A DNA stretch of 64,000 bases from Gavia stellata (lineage: Eukaryota > Chordata > Aves > Gaviiformes > Gaviidae). Shown piece after piece: positions 53,263 through 64,000 of the stretch. The translations under genes were made by a program, and so were the position numbers. Position 1 is the first letter of the stretch; each line of letters starts with the position of its first letter. The notes under the pieces were generated by a model. It was not told where the DNA came from, searched no databases, and was given only the letters and a program-made list of their open reading frames with translations. The stretch covers positions 44,320,590 to 44,384,589 of the forward strand of contig NC_082601.1 in NCBI RefSeq assembly GCF_030936135.1, read 5' to 3'.

Positions 53263-55889
53263 ACGTCCTCTGCAAGTCCCTCTCCATCACCACAGTCCAC
53301 CTTGGTAAATTTTTAAGGGCATCATTTATCATCACAACTGCAATGTCCCAGCCTTCATGGTCTGCGCTTGCCATGCTTAGCTGGCCCAACACATTTTTGT
53401 CACCTCCAAATTCTGCCAGCACTGTGTATACTTGCAGAGAACAGGTAAAAACTCTTACAGTAAAAAAAAGAAGAAAAAGGTCTTAACAGTAAAGGCTCTT
53501 ATCAAGATGGGGCAGACACCGGGTCCCTGTTGGACTATCCCGGGTGCACCTTGCTGGGAAATGACTTTGATCACTCATTTGGGCTGTGGCACCCTCTGCC
53601 TGGGATGCACCTGGTGACCTGTGCCAGCCCAACCTGAGACATCCTCCAAGAGCAAGATCGCACTCGTAGGCACAGCTGGCTCCTTCACGACCCCATTTGC
53701 TGTACTCTTTGTATTCACGCTCTTAATTTGTTACTGATCTCTGCTTGCATCTGCTTTGCCGCACGTGTCTAGTTAATTAGGAGTGCCCTGGGGATGCTGA
53801 AAATAGCAGGAGCTCATATTTCTGCACAGCCCCCCACCAAAAAACGAGGCCAGGGAAACACGCTCTTGCCCAGCAAGGGCTGCCGCTGCTGTCAGGAGGG
53901 AAGAGCCGCTCCCGCCCTCATTTCCTGTAGCACTCAGCTGATCGACACCCCAAATGTGCCTAATTAGGCTCCAGCTCTTCTACAAGCTAGCAGTTCCCAC
54001 GCAGGCTGCGGGGACCAAACCCACAGGCTGGATGAGCTCCTGCCATTCCACCTGCCCAATGTTTCCAAGTGCTTAATTCCTGCTGCCATGCCAAGGCACG
54101 GGGCAGCGATGGGGCGGACCGAGGCTCTGCAAGCTTCTCATCCTTGCTGGAGGTTAGAGGTTCCTGCTTTACAGGCTCATCTCATAAAATACAGCAAGTT
54201 TCCAATTAAAATCGGATTAAAAAAAGCTCCCAAAGCCCAGAAATAAAGTGGGAACCTCAATACACACCCAACTCTGGCTGCTATTGAGTTTTGTACTGTA
54301 GGGTTCATTTTGTGGGCTGGATTTGGATGCCTTTCTAATCCCCAAAGTCGTTTCCATCCCTTGTCGCAAGAATGTAAAGCACACCCTGCTGCTAGGGGAG
54401 AGCAGCAGAAGAAAGCTCACCACTTCTTTTCTTCTGCTGCGGCGGGAAATTATTCACTGGTATGTGGGTGGGTGAGTGTATACGTGACGTAGAGTGACTT
54501 TCAAAGAGAAGAAGTGGGGCTTCTGCTTTTGTCTGCCTCCTTACAGTGTTCAGAGATGGGGAAAGCAGGTTTTCAGCCTGACTCTCTGCATTATCAGGGC
54601 CCAGACACGGGCCTCAGCAGCATTTTCTCCAACGGCCTCGGTGATCCCTTTGGCTCAGTCCCAGACCCGCGCTGCCGCTGCCAGTCCTGGGTGCTCTTCT
54701 CCTGGGTGTGCTCTGCCTGGGATGTTAGTTTTTTTTCCTCTTTTTCATAAATTAAGGCAAGCAGAGGGATGCACACAATCCATCCTCCTGCCCTGGTGTG
54801 AAGGAGCTGAACTGCAGAGGTTTACAACCACCTTCATCCCAGGGTGGGGAGCGGGGTGCCGAGACCAAGCGCCCTGGCTGGGGGCAGGACACGTTGCCAC
54901 CAGGCTCTGCTCCCCGGACAGGGCTGCATGGTGGCATGGGGGGAAGAAAGCTGCACCCCAGGACCTCCATGGCCCTGAGCTCTGATCTTCACGCCACGTG
55001 CCTCGGGCAGCTCGGGATTCAGGGCTCCGCTTCACCAGGAGACCTTTGCAGAAGCCGCCAGGGTATTCCATCTATGGAGGAACTCTCGCTTGCTGTATGT
55101 TAAATACCTGGCATGGCTCAGGCAGGGCAAGATGCTCCTGAAGGGTCTGCGAGCCAGAAAATGTGACGGTGGCCTTGGGGAAGGTGCAGGAGGGAAGGGC
55201 TGGGTGCTGTCCTGCGTGCGGGCAAGGAGCAGAGCTGGGGCATGCCAGCCCCTCAGGGCACTGGGCGGTCAGGGTGTCAGTGGGACGGAGCAGGCTTGCT
55301 GCGCAGCATGGAGGAGCGAGTTGGGATTTATAAATAGGGCTGAAGGGGAAGTGTTGATGCTGGCGGTGATCTCGTTGCTATAAATAAGACAAGCGTTCAA
55401 CAGCAGAGACGGGTCTTGCAGTCTGTTAGCCACAACTCCCCTTCAGTGCTTCGCTGAACATCTGTTTTCTTGCAAAACGAGGGGACGCGCTGTCACGCGC
55501 AGTATCCCGAGAGGACTCCTGGGGCGTTTGCACCATCCGCCTGCAACGATGAGGTGCCACTAGTGTCAGTGCTTGTGCCTTGCTACCTCTGGGCGCTTCC
55601 TTCATGCTCCTGAGCATCCCTGGTGCCACGTCACCATCATGCTGTGACAGAGACATTGGGTATCGCACCCAGCAGCACTGCTCCTTGCCCCCCCAGCTCT
55701 GGGTGGCCCCAGACCCCATGCAGGGGGGTAAATGAGCAGAGCAGGGTCCAGCAAGGATGGGAGAGTGGATGTCACTTGGCTTGTGGCCATTTCTTCCATC
55801 ACTTGGTTGTGTGATGCGGATAGTTCCCAGGAAGGCAGACGGCCACGTGCAGGGCTGCCCGCATCCGTGCAGAGTATCACACTCAGTGT
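53263..55889. other. ITGB2-SLX9 interval, left part
   Basis: GC-moderate intergenic DNA. Several open frames of 60-160 codons occur on both strands, but none has a recognised domain or a coherent set of splice sites. An A-rich stretch lies near 53461. No RNA gene seen. Confidence 0.5.
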
Positions 55890-56057
55890 GTGTATACGTA
55901 TTTTTACATATATTTTTATATATATATAAAAATTGCAGAAAAAATATAAAATATCTATAAATAAAACTATATAAAAGTATTTTTATACAAATATAAGAGA
56001 ATATATATATTCCTATGTCCTATTACAGGACATACATATACATTTTATATATATTTC
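55890..56057. repeat. AT-rich TATATA-type tract
   Basis: A sharply AT-rich stretch of TATATA, TTTTTATA and AAATATAA units between GC-rich flanks, about halfway between ITGB2 and SLX9. It is an irregular AT microsatellite; no coding content. Confidence 0.9.
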
Positions 56058-59000
56058 CTCCCAGCAGCCTTCAGTGCCTGCAGGGGACGGGTGTGTGGGA
56101 TGAGCGCTCTCCCATGTGCACCAAGCGCCTGGCCCACGCTGTCCCTTGGCTCTGACTGCCAAGGTCCCTGGGTGCCCGTGGGACCCTCGCCCTGCCCTGG
56201 GAGGCCGGGGGTTTGTGCTGTTGGGTGTCCCTGGGTCAGAGCCCTGCTTGGGTGGGAAGAAGCTGCCCCACCGGCTGTCGTGCCCTGGGTAGTCTGGGGT
56301 TTTTAAGAGCAGAGGAGCCATTTCTCTTGTCTGATCTCCAGTGGGCATCACCCCTTGGCCGATCCCAGCGGGGACGCTGTGACTGCTGCTGGGTTTGCAG
56401 AGACGCGGGGCAGGGTCCCGGGCCTCAGCAGGGACCCAGGGACCTGCCTGAGGGCACAGCCTGGAGCTGGCAGAACCCATGCTTCGTGGGAGCAAAGGAG
56501 GGATCCCCCACCGCCACCAGCCCTGCGGTGACTCGAGTATGTCTTTCTCTGAGAAAATAAAGCACCCTGCACCGCGCTTTCCAGCACGCTGAGATCGCTT
56601 GCGATTGAAACAGCACCAGGATGAGGACAGAAAAAATGCAAAACCACCGTGTGAAGCAGGATGAGACAGCTGTGACAGCGAAATGCACCGTTTAAAGCCT
56701 TCCCACACCTCGCAGACGCCGCGTACTGACGTCCGTGCCGGCCCCAAGGCACGCCGCCTCCGCGAGTGTTCACACGTTGGCTTTTCACCTGCCTGGGAGG
56801 CTGGGAGCTGGGGCCGCAGCGTTGGAAAAAGCATTGAAAACAGATGCCAGGCTGCTTTCCCTGACCCCTGGGGTGTGCCCCGGATTTTGTCTGCATCCGA
56901 GAGCCACGGAGATTTTGGAAAGGACCTGCTCTCCCCAGGGTTAGCTGGCCTGCAGCTTCTGCTGCCTTCCCTGCCACCGCCAGGCGTTTTCAATGGTTGT
57001 CAGCAGCGTATTTGATGCGTACAGCCCCCAGAGAGATGGAGGAGAAAAAGCGAGGGTCTCACCCCCCTCTCCCACCTCTTCTCCCAGGCCCACGGGGGTG
57101 CAGGGACCGTGCCGAGCCCTGCCGCAGCAGCCATCCCCGCCGCCTTCGCGCCATGCCACCGCGCTGGTTCCCTGTTCCCCTCTGAGCAGTCACATCCCGC
57201 AGCCGGTGGTGGGTGCTTGTACGGGATCCCACGAGGAAGAAGGGGGGTCCCAGGAGGGGAGCTGGCGCAGCCCCCAGCCCTGGCGCTTGCCCGGTGCTGC
57301 TGGCCGGGCACGAAGCCAGCACCGCTCTCCTCACCGCCATGTGTGAGGGTGCAGGGGGGAGCACGCTGCACCCTCTCTGCTCTGCTTTCCAGGCCTGGGG
57401 GGGCAGTGAGGAAGGGGTTGTGTGGGGTCTCACACCCTCCCCGCAATAACCACCTGCAGTTCCAGGCTTAATCCTACCTCCAAAAGCGAAAACATTACAG
57501 ATCAGGCAAGCTGCCTTTGCAAAGGCTGCGCAGACCGACGGCTGCGCCATGCATGCGGGAGGGACACCGTGCCAAGCTCCCTGAAGCCCGTCTAAGGACG
57601 CGAGGGGCAGGAGGTTAGATCAGGAATTATAAAACAAGTTCACTGGAAACACCAGAGCTATGAAACCGCCTTGTCGCCCGGCTGCCTCCCTCCCCAGAAA
57701 GGAGGAATGGAAGCAAAGAAAAGGGAGATGCTGTACTCGCCTCGCATCAAGCCCTCTCCTCCGTCCCGTGCTTGGGCTGAGGTGAAGATGGTCTCAACGT
57801 CTCAAGCTCAGCTGGGAAAAGCAGCCGGGTATCGGGAGCTTTGCGACGCACCCCAATCCTTCCTTCCTATTTCAGTCTTACAGTCGGCTGGGGTAGAAAG
57901 GAGGAAGTCAGAGCGGTGGCTGTGGGAGGGCGTGTTCCCCCCCCCAAAACCCAACCAGCCCCACTCGGGCTAGCCAAAGCCCTGCCAAAGCATCCTGCCC
58001 TGCGCGGCTGGGGCGGATCCTCTCCCTGGGCTGCACCGGGGGGGTCTGCAGCCCTCCCGCTGCACCCAGGGAAGGGACCCTACCCAAAACCCACCCTTTT
58101 TGCCCCACTTCTAACCTTTCACAGCACCGCCGACGGCCAGCCCGTTCCCCCAGCAGGCAAATAAAGCTGGTAGTGGGGGAAACCGGTTCCCTTGGGAGCT
58201 ATCAGCAACCCCTGGGTGCGGAGAAGATGGGGACCTGGCTCCTCTCAGACTCTGGGTTGGGCTTTGAAATTTTTGCGTCAGAGCGGGCTGCCGGTGTAGA
58301 GAGGCCTCCTCGCTTGGCGGAGGATGCTAGTGCTGTTCTCGCTGTGGCACAGCTCAGGGCTATGTAGGATTTTTTTTTAAGCAGCCTTCAAATTCTGTTG
58401 TGCAGGTTGCAATAACTCCTCTCAATGTACCCGCACCAGTATTTCCCTGAGCGGAGAGGAACCGGCTCCTGGCAACTATCTCTTAACCTCTTTAGGGCAT
58501 TAAAGTAAAAAAAAAAAAAGTCGTTTCGAAACTGTACAGAATCGTAGATTTTTTATAAAGATAATTAATGTGAAGCTTTTGTTGATTCCTTTGTAGGTCC
58601 CCCTTCCAGCAACCTGAAGTTGAGTGACCGCGATGCATTATAAGACACCGACGCAGTTCACCTCCTGCCGTCTCACAGTTACGGACCTGGGTTTATTTTT
58701 GCAGCAAGCAAAGAGAATGGCAGCGCTAGCAGCAAATTTCTGAGCCCTGATGAACCCTCTGTGGGTTAGTGTTTTTATTAAAGAAGACAAGAGAGCTCTG
58801 GGCTGGTTTCATCGCAGCCAGGCGCTGGGTGTAGCTAGAGAGCGTCGCAGCAGTATTTGCAGAGGGATGGGAGCATCGGAGCAGCTATTGCCTGGCTGGT
58901 GTGGGATACGGTGGGGATGGAGCCCGAGGATGAGCCTGCTGGGAGCTGGGGTGCCCACCCCAGCTCGCTTGGAAAGCCCGGGTGGCTGCAGCTGGGTGCT

Positions 59001-61400
59001 GCAGAGCAGCCCCCAGCCCTGGAGCGGGTGGGCTGGGGCGGATGAACCTGGGAAAGCTGTTGGGGCTTCCTGCCAGCGTTGCGGATCTGGGGGAAGGAAG
59101 TGTGCTCGACTGAGATGAGCTGTCGAAATTTTTTTCCTTTTGTATAGCATTAAGGCCCTTATCGGGCTGCTCTTTTCAATTATTTCATTGGGTTTGTCAA
59201 CGCGCTGTGCTCCCGCTGACAAAAGGCCGAGGGAATGGGGTGGGAGAGCTGGGAGCCTCCCGAGCTGGAGCAGCGGGAGCAGAGCAGGTATACCATGGGT
59301 CCTCGTAGCCCAAAGCTGAAGCTCGCTGGCGTACTCCCAGTTCCTTCCGAGCTGTTCCTCATGCCCTCTTACAGTTTTGGCCTCAAGTGGACCTCCACAG
59401 CAAAGCACTGTCCCTAACTATTCCCAGGGGACCCTTAAGACGTTCCCCCCACCTCCACCATATCAGTGCTTAGCCTGGTAGCTCGTTAGTCCTGGCTATT
59501 TACTACACATATTAGCCAATGAGTAGTTACTCTTATGCTGTGTCCGTGTTTTCACAACCGTGCACGGGACAAGATATCCACGCAGAAGCAAGCCAGGGCT
59601 GAAGCATTAGGAGCATGAGGCTGCTGGTGTCCAACCTCTCCTGCTCGCTACCCCCCGCAGCTGGCAAAACCCATACTCCTTCGGTGTGCGTTTCACCTGC
59701 TTGAGGTTTTAATCTTTTGATACTTCCCGGTTTGGGAACAACTTCTATTTTTCAGAGGATGTCTTTTTGTTGCTACAGTTTATTTCTCCTTGCTGCTGTT
59801 TAAGCCCGCTGCAGGCGAAGGGGATGGGCATCCTTTGCAGATGTGTACGCGCTTGGTCGTAGTGCGTATGCTCCCCAATCCGACTGTAACCATTTTAAGC
59901 TGCTAAACATTCCTTTTGCTATTTCCTTTTAACCATCTTTATTTTTATTAGTTCCCCTTTTTAATTTTATTTTTACTAGAGTGGATTATGTTTCCCCCAA
60001 CCACTGACTGCAGGACCGTTGTGGTTTTTGCAGGATGCTCTTGAGCAGCCGGGGTGGGGAGCAGGGCATCCAGCTGGGCACTCTCGGAGCGGTTCCTCCC
60101 CAGAGTCCTTGATTTTGGTGATCAGAGATGTCATTTTGGTGCTTTGCTCCTAAATGACGCTCACTCAGCCTACAGGAGAGTAATGGAAGTTTTCCCAGCG
60201 TTATTTTCTATCCCTGACAAACATTAAATCTTCCCTGGTGTGTCTCAGCCACTGCCATACTCTGGCTGAACGAGCGGCACAACGAGAGCAGGGATTTGGG
60301 GCGGCTGTGGGATCTCCATCCTCAGAGATATTTTTTATTTTCAACCTTCTGGTATTTGTACAGGGGTACGCCTGGTTGGGAGCTGATGCCTAACCCGGAC
60401 GTGGCATCTTTCCAAGCAGCATCACCTTCCCAGGGACCTCTCCCCGCATTTCCCCGTGTCCTCGGTACCCACGAGGAGGGTCCCCAGCCCTGCACTTGCG
60501 TGGCACGGCTTGCCTTGCGCTCCCGACGCCGATCCACGCTCATCAACCCCTCAGCCGGGTGAGAGCGGCTGCCGCTCAGGAGACGGACTCATCGGTGCTG
60601 GCTTTCCTGCTGGGAGCAGCTTGGCTTCCTCCGGCCTCGCTCTTCTCATCCTTTGGCGCATCCTCGCTCATCTGTCTGTGAGCCAGGGCCGAACAAGGGG
60701 CCTGGGGAAAAGGAAAAAGGAACTTCAGTCGGCATAGAGAGGTACACGGCAAGAAGTTTGCTTTGCTTTAAGAAACCAGTTACTGGTGAACGCGACGTTT
60801 GTCGTTGTATTTTTTTTTTTTGAGGTTTTAGAAGAGCAGTGGAAAAATGCTACCCAGGGTAGCCCCGAGGCGAGGATGCGGGTCCCTGGGGCTGCTCCCC
60901 CACGTTGGGCCCCCAAGAAGCACAGCTCGGAGGGGGACGGGGAGGGCAGAGAAAGGCCAGCTGGCAAACGAAGACACATTGACCCCGCAGCACCCATCGG
61001 GGCTTTTTAAGAGCAAAACCACGGTGGTTCCCAAGGCCGGAGCTTTTTATTCACCCTGGGGAGGAGCAGCGGCTTAGCATTCCACCCCGTCGTGCGCGTG
61101 GAGCGGTGCAGCCGGGGCTGAGGCTTTGTCGGGGGTCTCCACCCGGGTCCGTGACTGCACGGTTGAAGACGTGCCGGGGCTCCACGGGGGCTCGTCAGGT
61201 ATTTTCCGCTGTTATAACTACGGAAATAATTTCTGGCAGGGAGTTTCAGACTTCAGTTTTCTGTCCTACTGTGGCATCCTGGTCTCTGGGTAGTGCGACC
61301 GAGAAGTCTCAGCTCTTCCAGGGGTTTACGCCAGACTTTAACTGCAAGTCCCTGGGTTTAACCTAAGCACACCAAACGAACACCCTCCGGCTGTTCCCAG
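56058..61400. other. ITGB2-SLX9 interval, right part
   Basis: GC-rich intergenic DNA with many chance open frames because stop codons are rare. None could be matched to a protein family. An unannotated noncoding RNA is possible but not supported by anything I can see. An A run lies near 58508 and a T run near 60811. Confidence 0.5.
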
Positions 61401-61439
61401 GAGCCACCTTCTACAAGCTGCCTGAAGGCGATTAACCCC

Positions 61440-62450
61440 CGGGCTGCCCATCAAAGCGACCGGCGGCAGAACGGGGGTGTTTAAGACGCCACCATTCCGC
61501 TTCAGAGTTAACAGCCGCGGAACGGGTTGGCTGGGGCTGCCGCGGAGGCGCTGCCGGGGCTCTGCCCGTTGCGGGGGTGGTGGGGTGGGGGCTCCCCGGG
61601 GGCCCCAAGCCCAGCGGGGCCGGCGCTCCCCGCTGCCGCCGGTGCCAGCCGGTAGGGCCCGCCCGGGCAGGGGCGGCGCCGGGGCGGGAGAGGCGCGGCA
61701 CAGGCCGGCCCGCCCCCTTCCGCCCTGCTCCGCCGCGCCGCCCGCCATGGTGGGGAAGGCCAAGCGCCCGCGGCTCCACCGCGCCGCCCCCCGGCCCTGG
61801 CCCGCTCGGGATCCGCCGCCGCTCCCCGAGCCCGGCCCCGGCCCCGGCCCCGCTGCGGGCGGCTGGAGCGCGGCAGGCGGCAAGGTACGGGGGGGCGGGG
61901 AGCGCGGTGAGGGGAGCGCGCGCGGCGTCACGTGGGGCGGGGCTCCGCCTCCCCGCGCGCACGGCGGCGGTCACGGGGCCGGGGGGGGGGGGGAAAATGG
62001 CGGCTTGTGAGGGGCCGGCCCCGCTGCGGCGGCTGAGGGGCGGCCATCCCCCGCCCGCGCCGCCAGCGGAGAGGGTCGGCGCCCGATCCCGGGGCGGTCG
62101 CAGCCCGGTCCGGTCTCTCCCCGCCGCTGGAACGCCGGGCAGCCCCGCGCGGTGGCTGTCACGGGCGCGGGAGCCTGGCGGGGTGTCAGCGCGCGGCCTA
62201 AGGGCACCCCGTGTCCCGGAGGCGGTGAAGAGCTGGTGGCGGCTGACAGGACCTCGGAGGGGCGGGAGGTCGGGTGAAATTGTCTCCTCCTGCTTAGAAA
62301 AGTCCCGTTCCGCCCGTGACGCTGTTCTTGCGGCCTTGAAGCTGCCGTGGCGCTCTGGGCTGGGCGGCTGCTTATCCCCCGTGCCGCTTCTCGGCAGCGG
62401 GAGCTCGGCGGCCGGGGCACGGCTCCTCGGGGCGGGCAGCGAGGTGGCAC
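61440..62450 (+). promoter_or_regulatory. CpG-island promoter of SLX9
   Basis: Very GC- and CpG-dense DNA beginning about 300 bp before the SLX9 start codon and continuing into intron 1, with G and C runs (for example 61980-61992). No TATA box is evident, as expected for a housekeeping promoter. Confidence 0.75.
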
Positions 62451-63708
62451 AGGGGAGCCTGGAGCTTCAGGGCTCCCGGGCAAGGTCCTGCCCGCTCAAC
62501 GTGGGCCTCCCCGCCTGCTGCCCCCATACAGCAGCCACCGCAGCCATGGCAGTTGCTGTGGCATCCCCACGCCTTTAGCAGCGCCTGCTCAGGGAGGTGG
62601 GGGGCACAGAGACATGCAGCACTGCTCCTGCTGCAGGGGGAGAGGGTGCGGGTGCTGCATCTCGGTGGGGTAGCTTGGATGCAGTAGTGGGGATCATTAC
62701 CGGCGAGTGTCCGGAGCGGAGGGCTGAGAGGCTGCCTGGCTCGTTTTGTAGTGGTTCTCTTGGATTTCAGGTTAGGGCAGGTGGAGATGAGCTGTCAGTT
62801 GACGCGCAGTCGTTTAGGAGGTTTAGACCATGTCTGGTTTCACCAGCTGTGCTATTAATACACAGTTCAGGTTAAAGCTGGCTGCCTCCCTCAGCCCCCT
62901 CGCAGCAAGGACACAGAACAGCAGTAAATGGTTTTTATGCACCTGCAGCTTCCCTTGTGAGGAGGGAGGAACAGGCTGTGCCACGTACAGCTGGTTTTAT
63001 ACCACTATAAAGTTACCTGTCGGTGCTGGGAGATACTGCTGGCCAAAATAATAAATTCTTCTAGGCCAACCAGAGAAGCTACTGCAAAGCTTAGGACTTA
63101 GGGATGTATTGCACGCTTAAAGGAACTAGATGCTGAAGATTTGGTAAGTTGCTAGTAGTCACTGAATCTGCTTAGTCTCCATTGATTTAGGATTTAGGGC
63201 CCTGATCTGCTCATTTGTTGCTTATCTGTATCGTTACATACTTGCGTACCTGTAATAAAGCTGGCTTTTCCTTAGGATGCTGTTCACAGTTCTCCTAGGA
63301 GTAATACCTGAATTCACTTGAGTGAGGCGAGGTTGAATTCAGGTACAAATCTGTTAAGAATAGAACAGTCCAAAACATGACTTTGTGAAACTTCCTTCTG
63401 GGTGGAAGAGCCTGGAGGGGCCACGCCAGTGGGGTGACTTACCTACCCCTGCCTGCTCAGAAGAGGCACCTGCACGCGACCACTGGAGCGTGCGCCCTGC
63501 TTCTGTCTGGATGGTGCTGGGTTTGGGTTTTTTTTTTTTAAATGAATGTTGCCTGGTGGTGTTTGTACTGACTCCTGTTTAATGTTTCTTTTGGATAAGG
63601 ACTGGGACTTCTCATCTTCTGGTGTCTTCTCTGGGCTGAAGATTGACCCTGATACTCTAGTAAAGAAGCTTGACTTGGACTCCAGAAGCATCATTTCTTC
63701 CAGAACAG
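61747..63708 (+). CDS. SLX9: SLX9 ribosome biogenesis factor, first two exons (gene runs off the right edge)
   Basis: Human SLX9 (FAM207A, C21orf70) is the homologue of a yeast protein linked to small-subunit ribosome biogenesis. Exon 1 coding is 61747-61884 (46 codons) and exon 2 is 63600-63708 (36 codons plus one base). The start MVGKAKRPRLHRAA matches the human MVGKVRGLRARVHQAA. Exon 2 reads DWDFSSSGVFSGLKIDPDTL then VKKLDLDSRSIISSRTG, against human DWAFINTNIFARTKIDPSAL and VQKLELDVRSV. The start sits in a good Kozak context (CCGCCATGG). Exon 1 is proline- and alanine-rich with a short PGPGPGP run. The donors GTACGG and GTTTGT follow the two exons. Location next to ITGB2 is the same as in human. 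The rest of the protein lies beyond the window. Confidence 0.9.
61885..63599 (+). other. SLX9 intron 1
   Basis: The left half continues the CpG island and supports long but meaningless open frames. The right half is ordinary intron sequence ending in a T-rich tract and the acceptor GGATAAG. No other feature recognised. Confidence 0.6.
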
Positions 63709-64000
63709 GTTTGTTGTTGTATTTTGAGCGAGTGCCACGTTCGGTTGTGCGCAAAGACACCGGGGGCTCTATTTGCAGTGGCTCTCAGAACGTGCCCAGG
63801 AGATTCAAACCCAAACACAGCTTCCCGTGTTCCTGCAGGGGCTTTTAAAAGTGGTTTCTGTTTGGGGTTGGAGGAGGCAGAAAGGCATGGGTGTGCTTAG
63901 TGCTCCCTAGGTGGGGAACTAGCCTCAGGCTACCTGACAGTTGCTGGGCTGTGCTATGGGGCCGGAGCCCTACCTGTGGGGTGCTCTCATGCAGCCAAAG
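63709..64000 (+). other. SLX9 intron 2, truncated by the window edge
   Basis: Follows the exon 2 donor GTTTGT. No further exon is recognisable before the window ends. Confidence 0.5.

Noticed and set aside
61577-62578. 333-codon open frame over the SLX9 promoter
   Set aside because: Another frame of the CpG island; the true SLX9 frame starts at 61747 and is interrupted by an intron at 61885.

Overview
This is vertebrate nuclear DNA, most likely from a bird. The genes are split into short exons with consensus GT/AG borders and compact introns. The dispersed repeats I can recognise are CR1 LINEs, several ending in the 8-bp tail repeat typical of avian CR1. Four of the five genes (PCNT, C21orf58, ITGB2, SLX9/FAM207A) have human orthologues on 21q22.3, a block I recall as lying on chicken chromosome 7. 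No bacterial, viral or CRISPR-type system is visible.

Layout. 1-11,654 (minus): the 5' part of pericentrin (PCNT), five coding exons running off the left edge. 11,280-12,450: a CpG-rich promoter with five CCAAT boxes, apparently shared with the divergent gene C21orf58 (plus; coding exons 18,594-28,841). 31,684-41,871 (plus): a complete 15-exon kynurenine 3-monooxygenase (KMO) gene of 475 codons. 44,446-50,773 (minus): a complete 15-coding-exon integrin beta-2 (ITGB2, CD18) gene of 773 codons, convergent with KMO. 50,777-61,400: a gene-poor interval with one CR1 copy and an AT-rich tract. 61,747 to the right edge (plus): a CpG-island promoter and the first two coding exons of SLX9 (FAM207A).

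The genes are not an operon and have separate jobs: centrosome scaffold (PCNT), poorly characterised protein (C21orf58), tryptophan catabolism at the mitochondrial outer membrane (KMO), leukocyte adhesion (ITGB2) and probable ribosome biogenesis (SLX9). PCNT/C21orf58 and ITGB2/SLX9 are pairs also close together in human. What differs from human is that KMO (human 1q43) lies here and that the PCNT and ITGB2 ends of the block are close together.

I rebuilt the coding exons by hand from splice signals, reading phase and remembered human proteins. Every KMO and ITGB2 exon joins in phase. Noncoding 5' exons and transcript ends are only inferred. I found no strong candidate for a wholly new biological system. 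The best leads are the KMO placement, a cell-cycle-style bidirectional promoter, a coding repeat in PCNT exon 2, and a stop codon inside a splice donor in C21orf58.
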